A stretch of 64,000 nucleotides of DNA. Source: an uncultured Ruminococcus sp. GTDB lineage: Bacteria > Bacillota > Clostridia > Lachnospirales > Lachnospiraceae. Location: assembly GCA_900544395.1 (NCBI GenBank), contig UQVC01000004.1:46564-110563 (forward strand). Reading direction: 5' to 3'. Shown here in pieces: positions 7,382 to 16,051 of this stretch. The notes beneath the pieces were generated by a model. The model was not told the origin of the DNA. It saw nothing but the letters and a program-made list of their open reading frames with translations, and made no database searches. Each line of letters begins with the position of its first letter. The stretch's first letter is position 1. The position numbers were made by a program, and so were the translations under genes.

Positions 7382-8146
7382 ATGCTGGCAATTGAACGAC
7401 GTAATGAAATTCTGGAAAAATTACAGGCCGACCGCAGGGTAGTTGTGAGTGAATTGAGCCAGATTTATGAAGTGTCAGAAGAAACGATACGAAGAGATCT
7501 GGACAAGCTGGTGAATGACGGCTATGCGATCAAGAGTTATGGCGGTGCTGTGATCAATGAAAATATGAACATCGACCTGCCTTTCAATATCAGAAAGAAT
7601 CGCAATGTAATTGGAAAACAGCGGATTGCAGAGCTTGTGTCGAAGCTCATACAGGATGGGGACAGCATCATGCTGGATGCCAGTTCCACAGCGGTTTATA
7701 TTGCAAAAGGTCTGAAGGAAAAAAAGAATCTGACATTGATCACAAATTCCATGGAAATTGTGATCGAGCTTTTGGATATGTCAGATTGGAGAGTGTTATC
7801 CACGGGCGGGGTATCCAGAGAGGGCTCGTTTGCCCTTGTGGGAACACAGACGAACCGAATGCTGCAGTCCTATCATGCAGATAAAGCGATCATTTCGTGC
7901 AAAGGTCTGGATATGACAGCAGGACTTACAGATTCTGATGAACTTCTTGCAGATAACAAACGGACGATGCTGGAGAATGCAAAAGAGAGGATTCTGGTTA
8001 TCGACAGCAGTAAGTTTGGGAAAACCGCATTTATGACAGTCGGAAAATTGAAAGATATCACGACCATCGTGACCGATGAAAAACCTGAGATGAAATGGCT
8101 GAAAGAATTCAGAAAGTTAGGGATAGAATGTATCTATCCAGAATAG
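7382..8146 (+). CDS. DeoR-family transcriptional repressor
   Basis: This 254-residue regulator has the DeoR layout. An N-terminal winged helix-turn-helix (residues about 5-57, with VSELSQIYEVSEETIRRDLD) is followed by a DeoRC sensor domain with the phosphosugar-binding motifs LDASSTAVYIAKGL, ITNSMEIV and STGG. The family typically responds to phosphorylated sugars. Fuculose-1-phosphate would be the natural effector for a fucose/propanediol locus (inference). ATG 7382 has CAGGGGG upstream. It sits between pduT and pduQ in the same direction and probably controls this operon. Confidence 0.88.
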   Translation: MLAIERRNEILEKLQADRRVVVSELSQIYEVSEETIRRDLDKLVNDGYAIKSYGGAVINENMNIDLPFNIRKNRNVIGKQRIAELVSKLIQDGDSIMLDASSTAVYIAKGLKEKKNLTLITNSMEIVIELLDMSDWRVLSTGGVSREGSFALVGTQTNRMLQSYHADKAIISCKGLDMTAGLTDSDELLADNKRTMLENAKERILVIDSSKFGKTAFMTVGKLKDITTIVTDEKPEMKWLKEFRKLGIECIYPE

Positions 8147-8158
8147 AGGAAGGACGCT

Positions 8159-9304
8159 ATGAAGAGCTTTGATATCAAAACAAAGGTATACTTTGGAGAC
8201 AACGCATTAGACCGTCTTTCAGAGATTCCTTATAAAAAAGTACTGGTTATTACTGATCCATTTCTGGCTCAGAGCAGTATGATCAATCTGATCACAGATC
8301 CGCTGAAAAAGGGAAATATCGAATACGATATTTTTCAGGATGTTGTACCGGATCCACCGATTGAAAAGATCAGTGAAGGTGTAAAAAAGATGCTGGAATA
8401 CAGACCAGAGGCAATTATCGCAGTAGGCGGCGGTTCTGCGATTGATTCCTCCAAGTCAATCCGGGAATTTGCAATTCGTATTGAACATTACGGAGACGTA
8501 GGGTTGATTGCAATTCCAACTACAAGTGGTACTGGTTCAGAGGTGACATCTTTTGCGGTTGTATCTGATCCTGCAGAACAGAGAAAATATCCGCTGGTAT
8601 CAAGAGAGATGACACCGGATGAAGCAATTCTGGATGCAGAGTTAGTAAAGAGTGTGCCGCCGTCTGTTACAGCTGATACAGGAATGGATGTATTTACTCA
8701 TGCACTGGAAGCCTGTGTGAGCACAGACAGAAATGATTTTGCAACTGCGTTGGCAGAAAAAGCGATTGAAATCTGTGGAGTGTTCCTGTTGAGAGCGTAT
8801 TTAGATGGAAGTGACACACATGCAAGACAGAAGATGCATTCCGCATCCTGTCTGGCAGGTCTTGCATTTAATTCTGCTTCTTTGGGATTGAATCATGGAA
8901 TGGCACATCAGCTTGGTGCAACATTCCATATTCCGCATGGTCGTGCAAATGCAATGCTGCTTCCGCATATCATTGAGTTCAACAGTGATATCAACAAACA
9001 CAGTAAAAGTCAGGCAAAATATCTGCCAGCTGTAGAAAGATATAAAACAGTAGCCAGAATTTTAGGCCTGAGTAGTTATAATACGATCATGACGGTCAGA
9101 AACCTTGTAAACTGGGTGCAGTTTATGCTAAAAGAAATGGATATTCCATTGTCTATTTCACAGATCGGAAAGATCTCCAAAGAAGAATACTTTGCGGAGA
9201 TTGAACGTATGGCAGAAGCAGCGCTGGCTGACGGATGTACTGCAACGAACCCAAGAGTGCCGAGCAAGGCAGATGTTATGGAGATTTATGAGAGTCTCTG
9301 GTAA
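8159..9304 (+). CDS. pduQ: Iron-dependent 1-propanol dehydrogenase (PduQ family)
   Basis: This 381-residue group III alcohol dehydrogenase would reduce propionaldehyde to 1-propanol, regenerating NAD+ for PduP. The NAD-binding signature AVGGGSAID and PTTSGTGSE are present, and the iron ligands lie in the stretch LNHGMAHQLGATFHIPHGRA. It is the last gene of the operon, 12 bases after deoR, and is followed by a clear terminator. It lacks an obvious N-terminal targeting helix, so it may act at the shell through its own surface or in the cytosol. Confidence 0.9.
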   Translation: MKSFDIKTKVYFGDNALDRLSEIPYKKVLVITDPFLAQSSMINLITDPLKKGNIEYDIFQDVVPDPPIEKISEGVKKMLEYRPEAIIAVGGGSAIDSSKSIREFAIRIEHYGDVGLIAIPTTSGTGSEVTSFAVVSDPAEQRKYPLVSREMTPDEAILDAELVKSVPPSVTADTGMDVFTHALEACVSTDRNDFATALAEKAIEICGVFLLRAYLDGSDTHARQKMHSASCLAGLAFNSASLGLNHGMAHQLGATFHIPHGRANAMLLPHIIEFNSDINKHSKSQAKYLPAVERYKTVARILGLSSYNTIMTVRNLVNWVQFMLKEMDIPLSISQIGKISKEEYFAEIERMAEAALADGCTATNPRVPSKADVMEIYESLW

Positions 9305-9334
9305 AAACAGAGAAAATTATGTGAATAAAAGTTG

Positions 9335-9376
9335 AAAAAGAGCAGAAGAAAGTGGATAACTTTTTCTGCTCTTTTT
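9335..9376 (+). terminator. Rho-independent terminator after pduQ
   Basis: A 13-bp inverted repeat (AAAAAGAGCAGAA at 9335-9347 and TTCTGCTCTTTTT at 9364-9376) ends in a T-run. It closes the microcompartment operon. Confidence 0.85.
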
Positions 9377-9496
9377 GACGACTGCAAATACCGCAAAAAC
9401 CATTCGAAATCCTCTCAAAATCGCAATTTTTGACAAGCTTTTCAAAAATAATTGTGGTATAGTAAACATAACAGAATATGACAGGAGGAAGGCAAT

Positions 9497-9811
9497 ATGG
9501 TAAGAAAAGGATTCAAGATGAAGTTATATCCGGATATGGCAGAGGAGTACGAAAAGCGCCATAACGAGCTCTGGCCGGAAATGAAAGACATGATCCACGA
9601 ATATGGCGGACGCAATTATACAATTTTTCTGGATCGTGCCACAAATGTGCTGTATGGATACATAGAAGTGGAGGATCTTGAAAAATGGGACAAGGGTGCG
9701 GATACTGCGATCAATCGGAAATGGTGGGACTTTATGGCAGATATCATGGAGACCCATCCGGACAACAGCCCGGTATGTACAGATCTCCACGAAGTGTTCC
9801 ATTTAGACTGA
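9497..9811 (+). CDS. rhaM: L-rhamnose mutarotase (RhaM/FucM family)
   Basis: This 104-residue mutarotase interconverts alpha and beta anomers of L-rhamnose or related 6-deoxyhexoses. Family features include the opening VRKGFKMKLYPDMAEEYEKRH, the active-site NYTIFLD region and the KWWDFMADIME helix. SD AGGAGG lies at 9483-9488. It is a single-gene unit: no rhaA, rhaB or rhaD sits beside it, and a convergent AraC gene follows after 9 bases. It may serve rhamnose or fucose genes elsewhere. Confidence 0.9.
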   Translation: MVRKGFKMKLYPDMAEEYEKRHNELWPEMKDMIHEYGGRNYTIFLDRATNVLYGYIEVEDLEKWDKGADTAINRKWWDFMADIMETHPDNSPVCTDLHEVFHLD

Positions 9812-9820
9812 TCGGCCGGA

Positions 9821-10696
9821 TCAAATGAGAATCTCTTTTTGCATGTCCCGGAAATCTTTGGGAGAGATTCCATATTCTTTTTTGAATGCGCGATAAAAAC
9901 TGGAGTAATCACCGAAGCCGAAGGCCTGATAGGCTTCGGTGATACTCATTTGTCCGAGAATGGCTTCCCTGCAGAGGGCAAGCCTTTTTTTGGTGATGTA
10001 CTGGTGGATCGACAAGCCCAGATTATCTTTGAATACATGAGCAATATGGTATTTGCTGACAAAAAATTCTCCGGCAAGCTTTTCCAGGGAGAGATCTTCG
10101 TCAAGATGTTCCTCAATATATGCGGCTACATTCTGGTACAAAGTGTCTTCCAAATGTGCTTTTTGTGGATGCAGACGTTCATAGACCAGTCGGTTTAAGT
10201 ATAAGAGCAGGTCATTGACGCAGAGCGGGATCTGCGCATCCCGTCCAAAACGGTCAGAACGTACTTCTTCGATCAGACGAAGCAGTTTAGACTGGATGGC
10301 ATTAAAAGTGATCCTGTCAGTTGGAAAAAAGTAATTTTGGCTGACCTGCACATGCTGCATTAAATAAGCATAATCCTTGGAAATCTGCATCAGGTGGCTG
10401 CAGTATTCCTGGCTGATCCAGAACACAAAACGCCGGTAGGGAGAGACCGTGCTGTGAATGATCGGACGATGTGGGATATGTGGCGGGACGAGTATGATAT
10501 CTCCGAAATGAATCGGGTAAACTTCAGTTCCGATCTGAATGCTGACATCACCTTCCATAAAAAAGTAGAATTCATAATAATTGTGGGAATGCAGGTCTAC
10601 TTTGGACAGATTGTGGTCATTATAATAGTAAAGTTCGAAATCCCGTGACAGCATATGCTGTCTTGTAATAAATGCTGTCTGCAGATTTTTCTTCAT
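9821..10696 (-). CDS. AraC-family transcriptional regulator
   Basis: This 291-residue regulator has an N-terminal cupin sugar-binding domain (LHSHNYYEFYFFMEGDVSIQ) and a C-terminal double helix-turn-helix (about 190-285, with ITEAYQAFGFGDYSSFYRAF). The reverse-strand ATG at 10696 is preceded by AAAGGAG, which decides against a longer upstream reading. It is divergent from the uxuABC genes and convergent with rhaM, so either a rhamnose or a uronate role is possible. The poor -35 ahead of uxuA suits activation by such a protein (inference). Confidence 0.85.
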   Translation of the reverse strand: MKKNLQTAFITRQHMLSRDFELYYYNDHNLSKVDLHSHNYYEFYFFMEGDVSIQIGTEVYPIHFGDIILVPPHIPHRPIIHSTVSPYRRFVFWISQEYCSHLMQISKDYAYLMQHVQVSQNYFFPTDRITFNAIQSKLLRLIEEVRSDRFGRDAQIPLCVNDLLLYLNRLVYERLHPQKAHLEDTLYQNVAAYIEEHLDEDLSLEKLAGEFFVSKYHIAHVFKDNLGLSIHQYITKKRLALCREAILGQMSITEAYQAFGFGDYSSFYRAFKKEYGISPKDFRDMQKEILI

Positions 10697-10830
10697 ATAA
10701 ACTCCTTTAAAAGTATGCGCTGATTTTTGCAGCACATGAATTTCTTTTTTAAGAGTAGCATGAAACAACAAGATTTGCAATGTATACAACAACTAAGTCA
10801 ATGGTATTTTGGACAGTATTTTTTATAATG

Positions 10831-10865
10831 AATGTAACAGAATTACTGTGAACAGTAATGTAACA
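10831..10865 (+). promoter_or_regulatory. Operator-like repeats upstream of uxuA
   Basis: A perfect 8-bp inverted repeat (ATTACTGT-GA-ACAGTAAT, 10842-10859) is flanked by two copies of AATGTAACA (10831-10839, 10857-10865). It lies just after a TATAAT at 10824-10829 that has no good -35. The arrangement suggests a repressor site downstream of an activator-dependent promoter. Confidence 0.5.
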
Positions 10866-10897
10866 AGACGATTTCAGAAAAGGAAGGTATGATAACT

Positions 10898-11965
10898 ATG
10901 GAAATGACACTCAGATGGTATGGAGCCAAATTTGACACAGTAACGCTGAAGCAGATTCGCCAGATTCCGGGAGTAACAGGAGTGATCACAACACTGTATG
11001 ATACAGCACCGGGAGAAGTGTGGAGCCGCGAACGTATCCGTGCAATGAAAGAAGAAGTAGAGGCAGCAGGGCTTCATGTGGCGGGAATCGAAAGTGTAAA
11101 TGTGCACGATGCAATCAAAACAGGGGCACCGGAGAGAGACCAGTACATCAACAACTACATCGAAACACTGGAAAATCTGGGAAAAGAAGATATTCACCTG
11201 GTATGCTATAATTTCATGCCTGTATTTGACTGGACAAGAACAGAGCTGGCAAGAATGCGTCCGGACGGTTCTACAGTACTTGCTTACACACAGGAAGCAG
11301 TGGATGCACTGGATCCGGAAAAAATGTTTGATTCCATTGCAGGAGACATGAACGGAACGGTGATGCCGGGATGGGAACCGGAAAGAATGGAACATGTCAA
11401 AGAATTGTTCGAGATGTACAAAGAAATCGACGATGAAAAATTGTTTGAAAACCTGAAATATTTCCTGGAGAGAATTATGCCGGTTTGTGACAAATATGAC
11501 ATCAACATGGCAATTCATCCGGATGATCCTGCATGGAGTGTATTCGGACTGCCTCGTATCATCATCAATAAAAAGAACATTCTCCGTATGATGGAAATGG
11601 TAGATAACCCGCACAACGGTGTGACATTCTGCTCCGGTTCTTATGGAACAAATCTGGAGAATGACCTTCCGGATATGATCCGTTCCCTGAAAGGAAGAAT
11701 CCATTTTGCACACGTGCGTAACCTGAAATTCAACTCTCCGACAGACTTCGAAGAGGCAGCACATCTGTCTTCTGACGGAACTTTTGATATGTATGAGATC
11801 ATGAAGGCTCTTTACGAAATCGGATTTGACGGACCGATCCGCCCGGATCACGGACGTATGATCTGGGATGAAGTGGCAATGCCGGGATACGGACTTTATG
11901 ACCGTGCACTGGGAGCAACATATTTAAATGGTCTGTGGGAAGCTATTGAGAAAGGAGCCAGATAA
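10898..11965 (+). CDS. uxuA: Mannonate dehydratase
   Basis: This enzyme dehydrates D-mannonate to 2-keto-3-deoxygluconate, the third shared step of glucuronate breakdown. It is about 355 residues, normal for UxuA. It has the opening MEMTLRWYG, the metal-binding stretch NMAIHPDDP, CSGSYGTN and IRPDHGRMIWDE. I prefer ATG 10898 because UxuA proteins begin with that motif and AAGGAAGG (10880-10887) is then about 10 bases away; ATG 10889 in the same frame would add three residues. uxuB follows after 2 bases. Confidence 0.93.
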   Translation: MEMTLRWYGAKFDTVTLKQIRQIPGVTGVITTLYDTAPGEVWSRERIRAMKEEVEAAGLHVAGIESVNVHDAIKTGAPERDQYINNYIETLENLGKEDIHLVCYNFMPVFDWTRTELARMRPDGSTVLAYTQEAVDALDPEKMFDSIAGDMNGTVMPGWEPERMEHVKELFEMYKEIDDEKLFENLKYFLERIMPVCDKYDINMAIHPDDPAWSVFGLPRIIINKKNILRMMEMVDNPHNGVTFCSGSYGTNLENDLPDMIRSLKGRIHFAHVRNLKFNSPTDFEEAAHLSSDGTFDMYEIMKALYEIGFDGPIRPDHGRMIWDEVAMPGYGLYDRALGATYLNGLWEAIEKGAR

Positions 11966-11967
11966 TC

Positions 11968-13578
11968 ATGAGATTAAGTGCAGAAGGACTCAAAGACAGA
12001 GCAAAATGGGAAGAGGCGGGATACGCTCTTCCAAAATTTGACAGAGAGAAAGTGACAGAAGCGACAAAAGAAAATCCGTTCTGGATTCATTTTGGTGCAG
12101 GAAATATTTTTCGTGCCTTTCAGGCGAATGTGGTACAGAACTTGCTCAATGAGGGAGTTCTGGATCGAGGTCTGATCGTTGCCGAAGGATTTGACTATGA
12201 AATCGTAGAAAAAATGAATCATCCACATGACGATTACACCATTCTTGTGACTTTGAAAGCGGATGGAAATATCGAGAAAACAGTAGTCGGAAGTGTGGTA
12301 GAATCTCTGACAGTCAATACAGAAAATGAGGCGGATTTTGCACGTCTGAAAGAGATCTTTGCAAAAGATTTTCTGCAGATGGTATCCTTTACAATTACAG
12401 AAAAAGGATACAGTCTTGTAAACGGAAAAGGGGAACTGCTTCCGGATGTAGAGGCAGACTTTGTAAGCGGACCAGAAGCTCCGAAGAGTTACATCGGAAA
12501 AGTAGCAGCGCTCCTTTATGCGAGATATCAGGCAGGAGAAAAGCCGGTGGCAATGGTTAGCATGGACAACTGTTCCCACAACGGAGATAAACTGTATGCA
12601 GCGATCAATACATTTGCAGAGAAATGGGAAGAGAACAAACTTACAGATGCAGGATTCAGAGCATATGTAAACTGTAAAGAAAAAGTGACATTCCCATGGA
12701 CCATGATCGACAAGATCACACCACGTCCGGATGCTTCAGTAGAAGAACTTCTGAAAAAGGATGGAATTGAAGAGCTGGATCCGGTGATCACATCCAAGAA
12801 TACGTATGTGGCGCCATTTGTAAATGCAGAAGAATGCGAATACCTTGTGATCGAAGATGCGTTCCCGAACGGAAGACCAGAACTGGAAAAAGGCGGTCTG
12901 ATGTTTACAGAGCGTGAGACAGTAGACAAAGTGGAGAAGATGAAAGTCTGCACCTGCTTAAATCCTCTGCATACAGCGCTGGCAGTATTCGGATGTCTGC
13001 TTGGATATGAAAAAATCTCGGACGAAATGAAAGATACCGAATTAAAGAAATTAGTGGAGACCATAGGATACAAAGAGGGACTTCCGGTTGTAGTCAATCC
13101 GGGAGTACTGGATCCGAAAGAGTTTATTGATACAGTTCTTCAGGTTCGTGTTCCGAATCCATTTATGCCGGATACTCCGCAGCGTATTGCAACAGATACT
13201 TCTCAGAAACTGGCAATCCGTTTTGGAGAGACGATAAAAGCATATGCAGCATCTGACGAACTGGATGTCAAAGATCTGAAATTGATCCCGCTTGTATTTG
13301 CAGGATGGCTGCGTTACCTCATGGGTGTCGATGACAGTGGAAAGGCGTTTGACTTAAGTCCGGATCCGCTGCTTACAACCGTTTGCCCATATGTTGCAGA
13401 CCTGAAGCTGGAAGAGGGACAGGATGTAGAAAGTGCAGTATCAGAAGTACTGAAGATGAAACAGATTTTCGGTGTGGATTTATATGAAGCAGGACTTGCC
13501 GAACTTGTATGTGGATACTTGAAAGAAATGACAAAAGCACCGGGAGCTGTTCGCGAAACACTCAAAAAATACGTGTAG
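11968..13578 (+). CDS. uxuB: Fructuronate reductase (mannitol dehydrogenase family)
   Basis: This 536-residue NAD-dependent polyol dehydrogenase of the long-chain MDH family reduces D-fructuronate to D-mannonate. The Rossmann region FWIHFGAGNIFRAFQANVV lies near residue 38, and the C-terminal family signature is in KVCTCLNPLHTALAV. Being between uxuA and uxaC makes the fructuronate role clear. SD AAAGGAG precedes ATG 11968; the stop is 11 bases ahead of uxaC. Confidence 0.92.
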   Translation: MRLSAEGLKDRAKWEEAGYALPKFDREKVTEATKENPFWIHFGAGNIFRAFQANVVQNLLNEGVLDRGLIVAEGFDYEIVEKMNHPHDDYTILVTLKADGNIEKTVVGSVVESLTVNTENEADFARLKEIFAKDFLQMVSFTITEKGYSLVNGKGELLPDVEADFVSGPEAPKSYIGKVAALLYARYQAGEKPVAMVSMDNCSHNGDKLYAAINTFAEKWEENKLTDAGFRAYVNCKEKVTFPWTMIDKITPRPDASVEELLKKDGIEELDPVITSKNTYVAPFVNAEECEYLVIEDAFPNGRPELEKGGLMFTERETVDKVEKMKVCTCLNPLHTALAVFGCLLGYEKISDEMKDTELKKLVETIGYKEGLPVVVNPGVLDPKEFIDTVLQVRVPNPFMPDTPQRIATDTSQKLAIRFGETIKAYAASDELDVKDLKLIPLVFAGWLRYLMGVDDSGKAFDLSPDPLLTTVCPYVADLKLEEGQDVESAVSEVLKMKQIFGVDLYEAGLAELVCGYLKEMTKAPGAVRETLKKYV

Positions 13579-13589
13579 GAGGAAGCAGT

Positions 13590-14996
13590 ATGAAAGCATT
13601 TATGGATCAGGATTTCCTTCTGGAGACGGAAACTGCGAAGATGCTGTATCATGATTATGCAGCGAAGATGCCGGTTTTAGATTACCATTGTCATATCAGT
13701 CCGCAGGAAATCGCAGAGGACAGACAGTTTGAAAATATTACCCAGGTATGGCTGGGAGGTGACCATTACAAATGGCGTCAGATGCGTTCGAATGGAATCG
13801 AAGAGCGCTATATTACCGGAGATGCGTCCGATCGGGAGAAATTCCAGAAATGGGCAGAGACACTGGAGCGCGCGATCGGAAACCCGCTGTATCACTGGAG
13901 TCATCTGGAGCTTCAGCGCTATTTCGGATATCATGGCGCATTAAACGCGAAGACAGCAGAAGAAGTATGGAATCTTTGCAATGAAAAACTGCAAAGCCCG
14001 CAGATGAGTGCAAGAAATCTGATCCGCCAGTCCAACGTGACATTGATCTGTACAACAGATGATCCGGCGGATGACTTAAGATGGCACAAACAGTTAAAAG
14101 AGGATGATTCTTTTGAAGTGCAGGTACTTCCTGCATGGAGACCGGATCTGGCAATGAAGATTGAAAAGCCGGGATTTGCCGCATACCTCAAAAAACTGGG
14201 CGAGGCAGCAGGCATGGAGATTCATTCTTTTGCAGATATGAAAGATGCTCTGACAAAACGGATGGAATTCTTTGATGAGATGGGATGCCGCGCATCGGAT
14301 CATGGACTGGACTATGCCATGTATGTGCCTGCTTCCGAGGAAGAAATCGAAGCCATTTTTGAAAAAGGAATGGCAGGAGAGCCGATCAGCAAAGAAGAAG
14401 AATTAAAATATAAGACTGCATTTATGCTTTATGCAGGAAGAGAATATCATCGTCTGGGATGGGCAATGCAGCTTCATTACGGATGTAAACGTGACAATGA
14501 CGTAAAACGTTTCCGCAAGCTTGGACCGGATACGGGATTTGACTGTATTGACACTTATACGCCATCTGCACAGCTGGCAGATCTGCTCAATGCACTGAAT
14601 GTGACAGACGAGCTGCCAAAGACGATTCTGTACAGTCTGAATCCAAACGACAATGCAGCCATCGGAACGATCATCGGATGCTTCCAGGATGCTGGCGTTG
14701 CAGGAAAGATTCAGCAGGGAAGCGCATGGTGGTTCAATGACCACAAGCAGGGCATGATCGATCAGATGACGTCCCTTGCAAATCTGGGACTTCTCAGTAA
14801 TTTTGTGGGAATGCTGACAGATTCCAGAAGCTTTTTGTCTTATACAAGACATGAGTATTTCAGACGGATCCTCTGCAATCTTATTGGCGGATGGGTAGAA
14901 AACGGAGAGTATCCGGCAGATGAAGAGATCCTCGGAAGAATTGTGCAGGATATTTCTTACAACAACGCAGTGAGATATTTTGGATTTGATTTGTAA
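13590..14996 (+). CDS. uxaC: Glucuronate/uronate isomerase
   Basis: This 468-residue isomerase converts D-glucuronate to D-fructuronate (and galacturonate to tagaturonate). It has the amidohydrolase-like metal motif LDYHCHISP near residue 30, MQLHYGCKRDN, and WWFNDHKQGM. The start 13590 is set by AGGAGGA at 13577-13583. It is the last gene of the uxuA-uxuB-uxaC unit and is followed by a terminator. No uronate transporter or tagaturonate enzymes are seen here. Confidence 0.94.
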   Translation: MKAFMDQDFLLETETAKMLYHDYAAKMPVLDYHCHISPQEIAEDRQFENITQVWLGGDHYKWRQMRSNGIEERYITGDASDREKFQKWAETLERAIGNPLYHWSHLELQRYFGYHGALNAKTAEEVWNLCNEKLQSPQMSARNLIRQSNVTLICTTDDPADDLRWHKQLKEDDSFEVQVLPAWRPDLAMKIEKPGFAAYLKKLGEAAGMEIHSFADMKDALTKRMEFFDEMGCRASDHGLDYAMYVPASEEEIEAIFEKGMAGEPISKEEELKYKTAFMLYAGREYHRLGWAMQLHYGCKRDNDVKRFRKLGPDTGFDCIDTYTPSAQLADLLNALNVTDELPKTILYSLNPNDNAAIGTIIGCFQDAGVAGKIQQGSAWWFNDHKQGMIDQMTSLANLGLLSNFVGMLTDSRSFLSYTRHEYFRRILCNLIGGWVENGEYPADEEILGRIVQDISYNNAVRYFGFDL

Positions 14997-15004
14997 ATAA
15001 AAGG

Positions 15005-15040
15005 AAAATGAGGAAAGATCAATGCTTTCCTCATTTTTTT
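15005..15040 (+). terminator. Terminator after uxaC
   Basis: A 13-bp stem (AAAATGAGGAAAG, 15005-15017, with CTTTCCTCATTTT, 15025-15037) and a 7-base loop are followed by Ts. It lies between convergent genes and may act in both directions. Confidence 0.85.
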
Positions 15041-15056
15041 AAGTTTAGAGTCAGAT

Positions 15057-15818
15057 TTAATTTCCCAGTTCATTCTGAATGCGCTGTTTTGCATCCAGAA
15101 TCAGATGTGTAAACTGTTCTACCCGGGCATCGTCCATTCGGTCTTTTGGTGCAGATACACTGATGGCATAAGCTGGTTTTCGGTGAAGCCCTTTTAAAGA
15201 TACTGCAATACATCGAACCCCAAGTTCATTTTCTTCATTGTCCATGGCATAACCGTTCGTCCGCACTTCTGCGATCAGTTTCTGGAATTCCGGGAAATCA
15301 ATGACAGTATAGTCGGTCAGTTTTTTGATTTCGCTGCGATCCCAGATCTTCTGAATCTTTTCATCCGACATGTCAGCCAGCAGCGCTTTTCCAACTCCGG
15401 AGCAGTACAAAGGAATTGATTTTCCGACCATAGAGATTAACCGCACGGAATTGTGGGAAGCCTCTACTTTATCAATATATACTGCATTCAGACCATCCAG
15501 TTGGACCAGGTGGACCGTTTCATTGGTCTGTTCTGCAAGTTCTTTAATGTAAGGGCGGATCAGATCGATGATATTATTCTGGGCCAGAATCTGGTTGGCG
15601 ATTCCACAGAATTTAAATGTCAGACTGTATTTCAGTGTCTCCGCATCCTGCTTTGCATATTCCATACAGATCAGGGAGTTTAAGATACGGTGGACGGTAC
15701 TTTTATTGAGATTTAATTCCTTGCTCAGTTCCAGAAGTCCGATCGGACCGGTGCGGGCAAGACATTCTATGGTATGGAAAATACGTTCCGATACCTGGAT
15801 TGGGTTTTTTTCTTCCAT
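15057..15818 (-). CDS. IclR-family repressor (KdgR-like)
   Basis: This 253-residue regulator has an IclR winged helix-turn-helix at about residues 10-60 (LLELSKELNLNKSTVHRILN). A C-terminal effector domain follows, with VHLVQLDGLNAVYIDKVE, YCSGVGKALLA and GYAMDNEENELGVRCIA. KdgR-type members bind KDG or related keto acids. The reverse-strand ATG 15818 has CAGGAG upstream. It is divergent from the KDPG aldolase and kdgK genes, whose promoter carries two similar operator-like boxes, so it very likely represses them. Confidence 0.9.
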   Translation of the reverse strand: MEEKNPIQVSERIFHTIECLARTGPIGLLELSKELNLNKSTVHRILNSLICMEYAKQDAETLKYSLTFKFCGIANQILAQNNIIDLIRPYIKELAEQTNETVHLVQLDGLNAVYIDKVEASHNSVRLISMVGKSIPLYCSGVGKALLADMSDEKIQKIWDRSEIKKLTDYTVIDFPEFQKLIAEVRTNGYAMDNEENELGVRCIAVSLKGLHRKPAYAISVSAPKDRMDDARVEQFTHLILDAKQRIQNELGN

Positions 15819-15942
15819 AAAATTCACTCCTGTAAAGTCAGAGCTCAAAAGAGCGCTGTATATCATTCAGTGCTTATTGTAGCACGGTTTGGGAAGAAGA
15901 GTAAATAAGAAAATAACAAAGTAAAAAAATGTGAAGAATACC

Positions 15943-15970
15943 TTGACAATCGAGAGAAACTGAGTATAAT
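15943..15970 (+). promoter_or_regulatory. Sigma-A promoter for eda-kdgK
   Basis: A consensus TTGACA (15943-15948) and TATAAT (15965-15970) are separated by 16 bases. The predicted start of transcription falls just before the two operator boxes. Confidence 0.85.
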
Positions 15971-15982
15971 CAAAATTAAAGA

Positions 15983-16018
15983 GTTCATATTACGAAACGC
16001 AGTTCCATAATATGAAAC
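15983..16018 (+). promoter_or_regulatory. Tandem operator boxes for the IclR repressor
   Basis: Two related boxes, GTTCATATTACGAAAC (15983-15998) and GTTCCATAATATGAAAC (16002-16018), follow the -10. Each is an imperfect palindrome, and together they give a perfect 9-bp inverted repeat (TTCATATTA/TAATATGAA). Their place downstream of the promoter fits a repressor that blocks RNA polymerase. Confidence 0.7.
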
Positions 16019-16051
16019 AGACAACGTGATTCAGTGATAAGGAGAATGACC

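Noticed and set aside
9430..9463. TTGACA and TATAGT as a promoter for rhaM
   Set aside because: The spacing is 22 bases, too long for a normal sigma-A promoter; the real promoter is unclear.
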